A DNA stretch of 64,000 nucleotides from Halichondria panicea (Eukaryota; Porifera; Demospongiae; Suberitida; Halichondriidae), in NCBI RefSeq assembly GCF_963675165.1, contig NC_087377.1, forward strand, positions 8,945,122-9,009,121, read 5' to 3'. A model generated the notes under the pieces. The model did no database searches. It worked only from the letters and a program-made list of their open reading frames with translations, and was not told the DNA's origin. This document shows positions 49,078 to 60,269 of the stretch, one piece after another. The translations under genes and the position numbers were made by a program. Every line of letters begins with the position of its first letter. Position 1 is the stretch's first letter.

Positions 49078-51625
49078 TGGAGGCTCTGGACCATGGGCGT
49101 CAAAAGTCTCCCTTAGCAGTCGGTGGGTGGTGCATGGTGTCGCTAGTGGCATGGTAGATATCGGTATGCATTTACAAAGGAAACGCTGATTCCTGACTAG
49201 GACTCTCCCAGATTGGGTCCTGATGGAAATATTGGCGATGTGGCCTACCGTCTGTAATAGGCCTCCCTAGCTGATAAATTATGCTCGGAATAATTTTAGC
49301 ATAATATAGGTGTCTAAAGAATAGCTGGGAATAATAGGTAGCAATGTCCATTTTTGGTAAAGATCATTACATAAAGTTTTGCATAACTTCCTCTACAATA
49401 ATCAGTCCTTCTCACTAATTGTGCCACAATGCTTCTGTGGTTCGGAGTGTGTAATAAACGGACTCGTCATAATTACGCAATTGTGCGATTGAAAAGTATG
49501 CTGATGTTTTTAACACATTATGACATTCCATGTTGTACAACTATAGAGCTAGATCTACCATAAAAGTATGTGAAATAGACAATAACAATTCAAATAACCA
49601 ACGAACAAAATAAGCCAGTCTCGCAAATTTAAAAGACGTCAACATCGTTGTTTCAGCTTCGGATCCACTGAATGATGTGTGTTCAATTGCTGCTGCTTTC
49701 ATCCTCAGCGAAGCCTGCATGGACAATTAATTATATCATGCCTATCTATATAAGGCAAGGCGCTTGCTTTAATTCAGACGTTTATGGTATAATAAACGTA
49801 TGAATGCCGTCTGTTACGTTGAAATTTATTGCTGTCTTTTTATAGGCAAGTAGATTAAATCTATTAATGTACTCAACCATCAATGTTTCTATAATTATAA
49901 TCATATAGCATGTCTCACGATTAGAGGAGTGTTACAAAATAACGACTATAACAGGAGAATAAACTTGACTATAAAACTGTAGAGGCATGCTGATCTGAAG
50001 AAGTTACGCTATTGCAAGACTTTGTGAGTGGCAATGGTGCATGGTAAGACATGTACTGCACACATGGGACTACCGTATTTATTCGATTTAAGGTGTAAAT
50101 AATTACAATGCCACTTTTGTAGGGCGAATATTTATGTTGCCGTCTTTGCGTCGCATATTTAGAGAGTTGTATATAATTCGGAGGTCGGTCGAGGTTACTC
50201 TATTAGCCTCGATTTCAAGCCGTTTAAAATACTTCGTTTCTAGCGGCCTAAACGGAGGTCAAAGTATAACCACCAGTGACTTATAAATTGCCATATTTTG
50301 ACCTCTATTTAAGGACGCTATATAAAAAAATAAGTCAACGCTACTTTTTAGAGGTCAGAAAATTCCCTAATATAGAAGATATCGCGAATCACCTTAATCA
50401 GTATAGTATCTAATTCTAACACATTGTAAATGTTTTGTAGCACTTAGTACCAGAGGACACATCTCGTGATCTCTATTCCAATCTTTTTGACATAGGTTTT
50501 CAAGGTACTGTGTTCCCACAATAACTATCTTATTTGCTTAGCTGGCAGTTAGTTTACCGTGACCATGGCGCGACAAACCCTAGGCTTGTAGAACGCTTGT
50601 AAACATTAATTTTAGCCAGCTCTGTAAGTTGCTCAAGTGTTTCTCCAGCTGATGCCCTGGTTATAACTCATTCAGATACCGTACAGAGGGTATATTTTGA
50701 GGGTATAAACTTTTGCAGAAAACCGTTTATGAAAGGTTTTTTGCGGAATAGCAGCCTTCATGCATGTGATATTAATTTTGTGGGTATAAAACTGCGAACA
50801 TTTATACCCTCGAAATAATTATACCCGTTATACGGTATTTATTGACGGGTGTAGTGCTCTTACTTTTTGTAGCAAGCATATCTCGTAACTGAATAGCGGG
50901 GTTCACTGAGGTTCATCAACGGAAAGAGTTTAATCTAGGACCTATACTACCAACTTTGAAAAGCAAAACGAGGGCCTTTTATTGTACAATCATATAAAGC
51001 ATGACCGTAATTAGTAGTTCATTCTTACTTTTAGTGGACAGAATTTCATCTAGTAGGCCTAAACATTTTGTGGAATAATGAAACCATCAATTAATACTAC
51101 GTACACATAGCTAATTATTTTCACAATAAATAATTATTTATTAATCCGACTATGTACATGTAACCTGTAATACTGGTATCTTTGTACTGCATATAATTGG
51201 GGGTGTGGTTAACAAAGTGGGCATGGCCCCCACAATTTTGCGGCGCGCTATGTACCGCGTGCAAAGTTCTTTCCCCCAAAACATTTTATCTTAGATGAAA
51301 CCCTGATAGAGAGTTCTGCTCCCCTTTAGAGCTCTATATTGATGCAAAAAGCAGCAGGGTCTGAAGAATTTTCTAAGACTGACAAAACCAGGGCTGCTTA
51401 ATAATATTATTTATCCTATAAAAGATTAAGGAGATTCCTGACTAGTTTTACAATAAAATAAAACCTAAACAGCAGCATCAAAATCATTGAACTTCAACTG
51501 GACCTTTTTGGAGTTAGTTTCTATAATTATATCCACATAAACACAAACTATGTATACCGCATAGCGGGAAATTTTCGCTAAATGGATCGAGAGCCCTCAG
51601 AAGAAATGTTTGCAGTTATAATAAT

Positions 51626-51983
51626 TACCGTCTTTCTTCTAATTACAGCGCCACTTATGATCTTCCAGTGGCGCACAAATAGAACAAGCTATAATTCCAG
51701 TTTGGTCTTATATTAGAGTGGTGCTTAACAATAGAATGTAGAGTACTGAGTAGTTGTTTCTATGAGGCTTCATATCAGTTGTATATAAAGTCTTGAGGCC
51801 ACCTTATAATTTATTTTCTAATTACCTAAGCGCCAGCAAAAAATAATTCCAGAATTTACTTGGATTAAAAATTTATTTAGATTTAGAATTTACTTAGATT
51901 AGAAAATGGAATTGGAGTAAAATAAAAATAATTTTGTGAACTTGGTGCTTCTATTAGAGTGGCGCTGCAATTAGAAGACGGTA
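51626..51983. mobile_element. MITE with ACCGTCTTCTAATT-CAGCGCCACT ends, complete in copy B
   Basis: The left end TACCGTCTTTCTTCTAATTA and right end AATTAGAAGACGGTA are inverted repeats. Subterminal GCGCCACT/AGTGGCGC is present at both ends. The left half is missing from copy A. Confidence 0.65.
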
Positions 51984-53111
51984 TTCGTGTTTCAACGCCA
52001 AGAAACCACACCCACCCACTAACAAGTTTTCATATGTAAACGTATAAAGTACCGGTATGTACGTGGGCCAGTTTAAATTTTCGCGGTACCATAATTATTC
52101 GATTTAAGGCGACATTTTAAAATAATTACAAAGCCAGAGGTCGTTTTGGAGGTTTAAAAATTATGTTGAAGTCCTGGTGTCGCATATTTAGAGGGTCGCA
52201 TCTAATTGGAGGTTACTCTACTATCTTCGATTATAGGCCGCTTAAATTACATTGTTTCTTACGGCCTGGAATCGAGGCTATGGTTTGACCTCTATTTAGG
52301 ACGTGACATAAAAAAATAATTGTCAATGCAGCACACTACTTTTAGAGGTCAGAAAATGGGAAAAGATCGAGGGTGTCGCATATTTGGCCATTGGAGGGTC
52401 GCTTTAAATTGATGAAAAATTTCCCTCTATATAGACGTCTACAGTATAGTTCACTCTTACTTTTGGTGCTGATGACTTGAGACTTCTGCTCTCCTTTGAA
52501 ACTCAAAGTGCAAAGGACAGCGCGATCTGAAGAATTTTCTAAGGACTTGGGACTTGATCTCAAAAGAAATAGAAGAGCAGCTGCAACTGCATTGCAGAAA
52601 AATTGATCATGTGATCCAGAGCCTCCCTGGCCATGTGCGCGCAGTCTTCTTCTCTGCGACTCGACTCTCAGACTGCCAGTAGACTGTTCTGATCCTAAAG
52701 CAACAGCAGGATCTAGACTACTAAAGGTTAGCCAGTTTTTAGATCTATTCAGTAGAACATGGCATAGGCTATATGCAATCACCCAAATTCACAAGTCCCC
52801 CATTATTTTGTTAATTTTATGGATGTATCAAGCTAGTGGACTCCACCAGGCCCGCCGTGTGTTTATATATCTATGCCCCCAGCCCCGTTTGTGTGTTGTA
52901 TCCCCATAGCAACATCGAAACATGTCTATTAAACTACTCAGACATAATTCATCTATAAATTCTCAATGCAGTCGCAGCGCAGCTGGCTGTGATTTATAGG
53001 GTGCCTTACTCACAAGAGTAACCTGAAACTGCCTTATATTCTTGTTATCAAAATTAATTGTGTCTATAATATAAATTAATTTTGTGGATTTGTTGTTGTC
53101 GATCTAACTTT

Positions 53112-53354
53112 TAGGCCACTCCAAATGACACCCTGGTTTCTGGTCCTGAAGTTTTTCTAATTGCATGCGGGCGGGCGGCTTTTCTTATTGTGTCATTATT
53201 TCACCTTATGAATCTCATTATTTTGCTATCACACTATTTTGTACCACATGGACCATTCTGCGCATGCGTAGTAAAAATAATGAGATAGAAATCCAAGAAT
53301 AAAATCTGATGCAGGCGGTGGACCAGAAACCAGAGTATCACTTGGAGTGGCCTT
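53112..53354. mobile_element. MITE with TAGGCCACTCCAA ends, copy B only
   Basis: Left TAGGCCACTCCAAATGACAC and right ATCACTTGGAGTGGCCTTA are imperfect inverted repeats about 35 bp long, including CTGGTTTCTGGTCC / GGACCAGAAACCAG. Non-coding. Absent from copy A, which has another insertion here. Confidence 0.7.
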
Positions 53355-55739
53355 ATAGTTAAATTCAGTTGTACACAAGTATAATTGTTATGTTGTCTTA
53401 GAACTGTTATGTTGTACAGTAGACTTTCGCTAATCTGGCTCTGAAGTACATTCACCTCAATATAATTATGGTCGTTTCGTTTGCTAGCTTGATCATTACT
53501 GCAAAACTCGCCCTGAAATGCGGCCACTCGCTATTCTGTATAATGGTCAGTTCTGGCTGTCCCAAACTAGGTTTTTACGTTTATTACTACCAGATATGAC
53601 GTTTTGGGTGTGGTTTGAACGACTTCTATAAAGAGAATAATTAATCGAGAGAGAGAGAACTGCAAGACTACAAATGTAGTCATATTATTCGAGGCAGGAC
53701 TGTTTTTTAGCCGCGGCTATTTTCTGAAATGCAGCCACCTCGCTATTGCGGCCAAACTGCACTGTCTCAAGGGTGACCGGATTAGCAAGAGTCTACTGTA
53801 TATTCAACGATCTGCCCTGTACGATTCTTGTAATTATGTGTTGTTATAATTACATACATAGTGTGTGAAATTATAACGCACTCCATTTTTACAGTGTAGT
53901 AACCATGCATAAATCGTGTGATAATCACGTATGAATTTTTACAGTATATATTCACGTATCCTATTAAAAAGTACAAATAAAATTACCGTATATACCTGCC
54001 CGAAAATACGCCCCCTTCGTATTTTCGTGTGATATACTGCTATACTAGTCTAAGCTATACTGAGAGCGTTATATTTGTATAAGCTTATAATCAATTTCAC
54101 CGCAAAATAGATGTCATTTCATTATTATATGTTCCAGACTACAGAGTAGCACTCTCTTCAATGACATGTTCAGTGCAACAGGTGAAAACATTAATTGTCT
54201 CATTGAACTAATTCTTTCTATATAGCAGACAGAGTGCTAGCACTGCGTTTACAAGAGGAAACTAACGGAAAGCAATAAATTATCTTGGTGTTGAAACTTG
54301 AAAGACACAGACCATGCAGAACTAGAAAACTTACTAGTCAGAAAACATTGTTATAGTATATATACATGTGCAGTGCGTGAGATTATTTACACCCTGTGTA
54401 TACGACTTTTCTCAGTATCCCTATAATAGGTAAACAATGACAGAATCGATTGCTGCTGAAGAATTAACCGATTTACCACGATTAACTTCTGGGGCAAGTC
54501 TCCAGCTTTGGCTAGCCGGCCAAGGAAACAATGCTCACTATTATTACACCAGCATCAGATTTACTCCGTATATAGAAGCTGGGGGTTTTTGGAATTATTT
54601 ACGTCCCTGTTTTAACAGTTGCATGCAATATCAATTAAGGATAACTCTATAGCTCAGAAGAGGCAGAAATTCTAGATGGTATATAAAGTGCGCATGTGAA
54701 AACGATTGACTTAGCCCTATATATAAAAATATAGTGAGGCTCACTTCAATATAGGACTTAGGGTACAAGCGGGTATTATGAGACATCTAAATTTTTTCTT
54801 ACCTCCCTGTATTGCAGTAATTTTAAGGGAGCTAAATTTTGTTTACACCCTCCTTGAATTGTTTACGCCCCTGTTTTAACAGTGCAAGGGAATAGTGTTA
54901 AATTATTAATATTAAGGATAACTCTATAGTTCAGAAGAGTTAGAAATTCTAGATGGTGGTGTATAAAGTGCGCATGTGAAGACAATGGACACAATACAAT
55001 TTAGCCCAATGGATGAAAGTAGTGAGGCTCACTTTCAATATTAGAACTTACATCAAAGTAGAGCGAATGCACAATAATTATACTGTATAACAGGTAAATT
55101 TTGTGGGGTAAAAAATTTATTATTTTCTTCATGAGCAAGCTAAACGAAATTTACCCACCAAAACGTATAGGTGTGGTTTATCCTAAACGCATGCAATACA
55201 GTGCATGTAAGGAAGCAAACCAAAATTTGTGCTCACACCACTGTTCCAAGTTCAACAAATTTTTTACCCCACGAAAATTACCTGCTAAACTACCAGTAGT
55301 ACCTGCACATCCATGTTCTGCATTCTCCAAAACTAGGGTTTGGCCACGGTAGATTATGCTGGTAAGAATAATAGGCAGGTTTTGAATACAGGTCAGTACG
55401 AATTGTTTATAGGCCTGACGGAAGTATACTGGTGGCTATACAGACTACTTATCTCCTTGGCATTCTATATTATAGTGTTATAGATAGAGTCATGTGGCCA
55501 TGCATTATTTATAATGTTTGATGTTACTTGTGCAACGACCCGGGGTCTGGAGGAATAATGTGGGAATAATAGGCAATTTGAAAAGAATAATAGGCTGTTA
55601 ACTTGAGCATAAAAGAATAGCAATATCTCGAGCATAATCCACCAATCCCTATCCAAAATTCCAGCTACACAGTCACAAAATAATTTATAGTATTATATCA
55701 GCTACGCATAAATTGTTGTCTGTTTACTCTTAAGCCAGA

Positions 55740-56540
55740 TCATCGATAATTTGCAATAATTATATAAGCCTCCAGTAAAGCTCAACGAGGTCTTTTTGTC
55801 TTACAATTTTTACGTGGCATCTTCACCACGATTTCAATTTCTATCTTGAGACAGTGGGGCATTCGTTATTTGCCAACAATTAATTGGCTATTGATTGCGC
55901 TACATTATCACGATCAGATTTACCGCGGCCATTTAATTATGTTACTTCGTTAATAACATGGGTTGAGATACAACCACTGGGCAGGCCTCACCTCCAATGC
56001 TTCAGCCTCACAGGCTTTTGGTGGAAGCTATGTTTTTGGTAAACAGTCGACACCCTCTCTTTTCTGAGGCCTAATCTTAATCAGCATGAGATTAAGATTA
56101 GGCACCCCTTCTCGCTATCTTACAGGGTCATTTTGCCGAGTTCCTTAAGATAAATTATACCATCACTTTTATAGCCCACTTGTGTTAGTTAAGTACAGCT
56201 TATTAAATTAAACTTTTCACTTATTAATTTTTTCCCGTTGATTCACTCTTATAATAGGGGCTGTATAACCTAATCATGATAATCTCAACTCTATTGGAGC
56301 CCTAGGGCTATAACAGTGATTCTCACACTCATGCTCGCATTATCACTTCTGATTAGCTTTCGTACTCTCTAACGTTCTGCTACCATATAATTATATCCAG
56401 TTCTGGTTGTCACTTAAAATAAACTCAAGCCACCAAAATTTCAAGTTAACTGTAACGTAATCTTTCAAAAATGGCTGGCTCCAAGCCCAATTTCTTGTTG
56501 TCTCAATCTATTGGCTCCTTTTACACCTTAGGGTTAGGTA
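55740..56540 (-). pseudogene. rnl: NUMT: nuclear fragment of mitochondrial large-subunit (23S-like) rRNA
   Basis: Read on the minus strand, consecutive conserved LSU rRNA signatures appear in the right order: GGGCTTGGAGCCAGCCAT (about 56470-56487), GGTAGCAGAACGTTAGAGAG, AGGAACTCGGCAAAATGACC (about 56130-56150), GAGAAGGGGTGCC, CGACTGTTTACCAAAAACAT (about 56030-56050), GAGGCCTGCCCAGTGGTTG, ATGGCCGCGGTAAATCTGAT, GAAATTGAAATCGTGGTGAA, AAGATGCCACG and AGACAAAAAGACCTCGTTGA. These cover the region from domain II/III into the peptidyl-transferase domain V. Divergence and length fit a mitochondrial rather than nuclear 28S gene. It sits about 110 bp from the end of the segmental duplication. The rest of the mitochondrial gene is absent on both sides. 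Confidence 0.85.
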
Positions 56541-57592
56541 TAGATAGATAATACAGCAGTCTGGTGAGTTACTCATTTGTTATAAATGAATGAATCGTAC
56601 CTACGTGTTGATCGAGTCTGTACAACACGGACGTCATCCAACTCAGTATAATTATTACTGTATATAGTACATACCGTATTACTAGAATATTTTACGGTTA
56701 AAAAATCTTTGCGAATCAGCCAAATCAGCAAAAATGTGACCCTTTCTTCAAGCATTAATTGTCTAACGTCTTGAGTAACTTCAAGAAGACAATGCATGTG
56801 CTATCAGATATATGACTTTAATCGGTATCAGAAGAATCCTCCAGTTGACCCAGAAGGTAAGTACATGAACGTTACCCAAGTTAATTCTAGTATACCACAC
56901 ATCTTACCATATCAGGAAAATACTGTACTCCAACTTCTTTGAGGTATACACATGTCACATCAGAGATGAGGAACCATCCTTACACCTTTGCAAAGGTACA
57001 TGTAATTTGTAGTAGTCGGAAGCAGTTACAACTTCGTCTGTGTGAATTAGTATCGCCTACTTCCCTCTGACACATTTACCTTTAATCATTGATCCTTTTT
57101 TTGTCACATAAATTTTGAAGATTTTGTCATCCTTAGAATGAAAGCCTTATGATATTCATAATTATACCACTATAGCTGTTGTGATTGCTGTCTCGTGCAT
57201 TTTTATTGTTAGGGTATCTTGCATGGGGCACTATCGGTTGCGAGCAATCTTAGTTATCACCTTTTTGGCCAGCATAATAACCATAATTTAGATTCATTGC
57301 TTCATATTCTAAGCAACCCTCTCCATCGTTATAATAACATTTCCTGTGTTTTTTGCAATTTGGCCTATAAGTTTAAGCCAAGAGTTCATTAGGAAGAGTA
57401 CACAACTCCACCTAAAACCAAAGGGGGCGTTTCTCCAATCTTACGTCGCAACCACATGCTATTGTGAAATCAAACTTGCAATGAAAACATAGTGATAATT
57501 ATCACTCATTTACAACTGCCAGTAGTAAATAACATAGTTACTAATTTTATTCATTGCCTTTCCTGCTAGTTGCGGTTATTACTATGGGGTGC
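56541..57592. other. Interval with two possible exons, otherwise no recognised gene
   Basis: Apart from the exon pair noted at 56775-56995, the plus strand has a hydrophobic frame near 57172-57290 (AVVIAVSCIFIVRV) without splice support. Confidence 0.35.
56775..56995 (+). CDS. Two possible exons of an unidentified gene
   Basis: The first block, after TAACTTCAAG (about 56785), reads QCMCYQIYDFNRYQKNPPVD and ends at a GAAG|GTAAGT donor (56856/56857), phase 1. The second, 56916-56995, starts after CATATCAG, reads KYCTPTSLRYTHVTSEMRNH then PYTFAK, and ends at a GT donor in phase 0. Matching phases, good splice sites and protein-like composition support coding. Against it: short exons, no start or stop found, and no known family recognised. 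Confidence 0.35.
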
Positions 57593-58239
57593 CGTTTGTC
57601 TCAAAACTAATAAACAGTCAGATGTTTACCAAAGAGGTCGATGTTTAGCAGCCAGGTCGATGTTTAGCAAAGCTACCAGATCACACAATGCAGATATTAG
57701 GGCGTGGTTTCTTGTGATACGCCTTAATTAGAATTGTGCTAGAGATGAATGCCCTACTGCCTAATTATAGCCAGTGCTATTTTCATCTTCAGAATCTACT
57801 AAGTAAACCTCTGTTTGTAACAGCAGTAGTAGGAGCAATGGCTATAACATCTTGCAACTAGCTAGCACATTAATTAAGTATCACAAGAAACCACGCCCTA
57901 ATATCTGCACTTTGTGCGATCTGGTAGCTTTGCTAAACATCGATCTGGTTGCATGCTAAACATCGACCTAGTTGCTAAACATCGACCTGGTTGCTAAACA
58001 TCGACCTGGTCTCTAAACATCGATCTGGTTGCTAAACATCGACCTGGTCTCTAAACATCGACCTGGTCTCTAAACATCGATCTGGTTGCTAAACATCGAC
58101 CTGGTCTGCAAAGATCTGGTTGCTAAACATCGATCTGGTTGCTAAACATCGATCTGATAAGCATAAATTTGTCTCTAAACATCGATCTGGTAGGTAAACA
58201 TCGACTCTTTATTAGTTTTGAGACAAACGGCACCCCATA
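57593..58239. mobile_element. Long-inverted-repeat element with an internal minisatellite
   Basis: Ends TATGGGGTGCCGTTTGTCTC and GAGACAAACGGCACCCCATA, flanked by TATTAC on both sides (57587-57592, 58240-58245). The arms are complementary for over 100 bp (for example GATATTAGGGCGTGGTTTCT and its complement near 57895). The right arm carries about 13 copies of a 19-bp unit, CTAAACATCGACCTGGTTG; the left arm has only two or three. Confidence 0.8.
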
Positions 58240-58248
58240 TATTACAGC

Positions 58249-59004
58249 CATAGATTGAAAAGGAAGGGGATTGGAAACGAAAATTTTTGCGTGAAACACT
58301 CCGCGTTATAGGGCGTGGCTAAAACTACAAAGGGATTATTTTATAGTCAGCATGCTTGGCTGCCATACAATGTGCTGTACATAGAAATGGTGAAATTGAT
58401 CACTTTTAATGTTGAATATTCTAAAAAGTAAAGAGAATATAGCTCTAAAAGGTCGACTAAACAACGCAACCACTATCACTAAACAAATAAATGCTATAAA
58501 AGAAGGAATAGCCCTTACTATGAAGTCGTGAGAGGTCAAGGCCCGTGGTGTGTCTAAAAGTATACTAAAGCAGTTTGAAGGACTATACTGCAAACGTTTA
58601 TGAACAGTAAAGCTTATCCATGGCATGAAACCATTCTATATAGCACTTAGATACATAATAACCAAGTCAAGCAATGTCTTTTGCTGTTTAGGCTTCGCAG
58701 CAGGGAAAGAGAAAAGTTGACATGGAGTAATTCAAGCTATACTCAACAAAAACTAAAAACAGAGTAAAGACAGCGGACTTAGACAAGTTAGAGCTTGTCA
58801 GTGGTGTAAACTTACTTCTCTAGAGTAACCTCCCAGCCTCTGAGTGATTGCTAGTGGATAGGAGAGCTAGAAAAACAGTTGAAATACAACCAGAGTACGG
58901 TCAAAACAAAAATAATCGCGATCGCGAAATCATAACGCGGAGTGTTTCAACCATTTACACAGGGAGGCCTGGTCATTTCCAATCCCCTTCCTTTTCAATC
59001 TATG
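58249..59004. mobile_element. hAT-like non-autonomous element, CATAGATTGAAAAGGAAGGG ends
   Basis: The terminal inverted repeats continue for about 30 bp (GGGATTGGAAA / TTTCCAATCCC), with CTCCGCGTTAT/ATAACGCGGAG further in. Flanks TTACAGC and CTACAGC fit a 7-bp target duplication with one mismatch. It starts 4 bases after the TATTAC flank of the previous element. The small frames inside are not credible genes. Its ends resemble those of the 9839-10365 family. Confidence 0.7.
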
Positions 59005-59143
59005 CTACAGCCAGTATCTGTGACGTAAGATTGGAGGAATGCTTTTTGTGTACAGTCTATTGGAGTTGCGTACTCTTCCTAATGAACTCTTGGTTTAAGC
59101 CTATAAACAACAGTCGTAGGTGTTTTTGTAATGTAGCTACGTA

Positions 59144-59902
59144 GACTCGCAAGCCACTCCCTTTTCTCTGATTGGACGGGGGCGGGAGAAAAGGGACTGG
59201 TGACTCTGGGCTACAGCTTGTGTAAATCAGGAATGCTATTAAATATTAATGTCACGTGCAAATTATCCAATTTATTCTGATGCGTCAAAAGCTAAAGACA
59301 CACAGAAGACAAGTATACAGATCTATCTAGCCAGCCTTTTGATTTTATAGATCCTTGTACCAGTGTCTGTTGTGCCACAACTTGTGGATTAGCATGGAAC
59401 AGCTGATGAACGTAGAAATCTTGGCAGTCCTTCTTTGAACTGAGGAGTGGCAGGGATTTAAGACAGCTTGTACAAGTCTGACTACTCTCAATTCAACTGC
59501 TGCCGTCTGCCATTATCTGTCTTGTATTGTACAGGTTATTAAAAGCTTTAGGCAACCAATGACTTTCGGCTGCCAGTTCTCATCACGTAAAACTAAAACA
59601 AGCTAATCTCTGCTGGTGTCTTAGATGACTATATCCTAGCTGAATGCCTGATGATGTTATTACTCCATCATCTTCTCTTTTCTAGCACTAGCATCCATTC
59701 TTAAACTGTTGCTAAGAAGCCCGCGATCACTTTTGCAGGCTACGCAATTCTACTTAACCTCACGCAATTTTTGGATCACGTGGAAAAATCAATGAATAAT
59801 CTCTACCCAAATTCTGGTAGAGACACAAAATGTGTCCCAGAGTCACCAGTCCCTTTTCTCCCGCCCCCGTCCAATCAGAGAAAAGGGAGTGGCTTGCGAG
59901 TC
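59144..59902. mobile_element. Element with 66-bp perfect terminal inverted repeats at a TA target
   Basis: Left end GACTCGCAAGCCACTCCCTT and right end AAGGGAGTGGCTTGCGAGTC; the repeats match over about 66 bp and contain TGATTGGACGGGGGCGGG. TA flanks both ends (59142-59143, 59903-59904), as in Tc1/mariner-type elements. 759 bp; no transposase frame. Confidence 0.8.
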
Positions 59903-60269
59903 TAGTAGCTACGAGGGACTAGTACAGGTACATGTGGTATAATGTGTTTATGTTTCATAATCATTGTTTACAATCATGATTGTCATGGTTTTGTTATGAG
60001 GGAAAGGAATGTAAAATATTAATGGTGTTGCAATAGTCAGGTCAAAGTCCAGTCCAGTAGTAGTATAGTACACTACACTATACTAGCTGGTACAGTACAG
60101 TAACTTACTTTGCCTGGCCCTATGTTAGATCTAAATGTCGCAATGAGAGCAAAGGTAAAGGCCCTTGACCACTACTACCTCAGTACCTAGCCAGTAAATA
60201 GTAACCTTGTATCATCTCGATCTATAGCTGGTAGAAGTATTAAATAATGTCAGTGCTAGAGATCTACTC

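Larger units (their letters stand above)
38480..55630. repeat. Segmental duplication, copy B
   Basis: Direct repeat of about 2030-18760. Copy-B-specific features: about 280 bp more in intron 11 (near 47272-47553), about 0.7 kb more near 50930-51700, an insertion at 53112-53354, about 120 bp more near 54400-54525, and no pogo-like MITE. It ends roughly 110 bp before a mitochondrial rRNA insertion. Confidence 0.9.
49078..55630. other. Repeat-rich downstream region of copy B
   Basis: Equivalent of 12282-18760; no gene supported. It contains repeats at 50085-50400, 50680-50840, 51626-51983, 52090-52400, 53112-53354 and 55085-55300. A (TA)-rich stretch and a second copy of a TCTGCTC-CCTTT-GA-CTC block occur near 51315 and 52490. 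Confidence 0.5.

Noticed and set aside
52342-52782. 146-codon minus-strand frame (and 15172-15444)
   Set aside because: It overlaps a TTATTCGATTTAA-type repeat end, the open length is not conserved between copies, and there is no recognisable domain.
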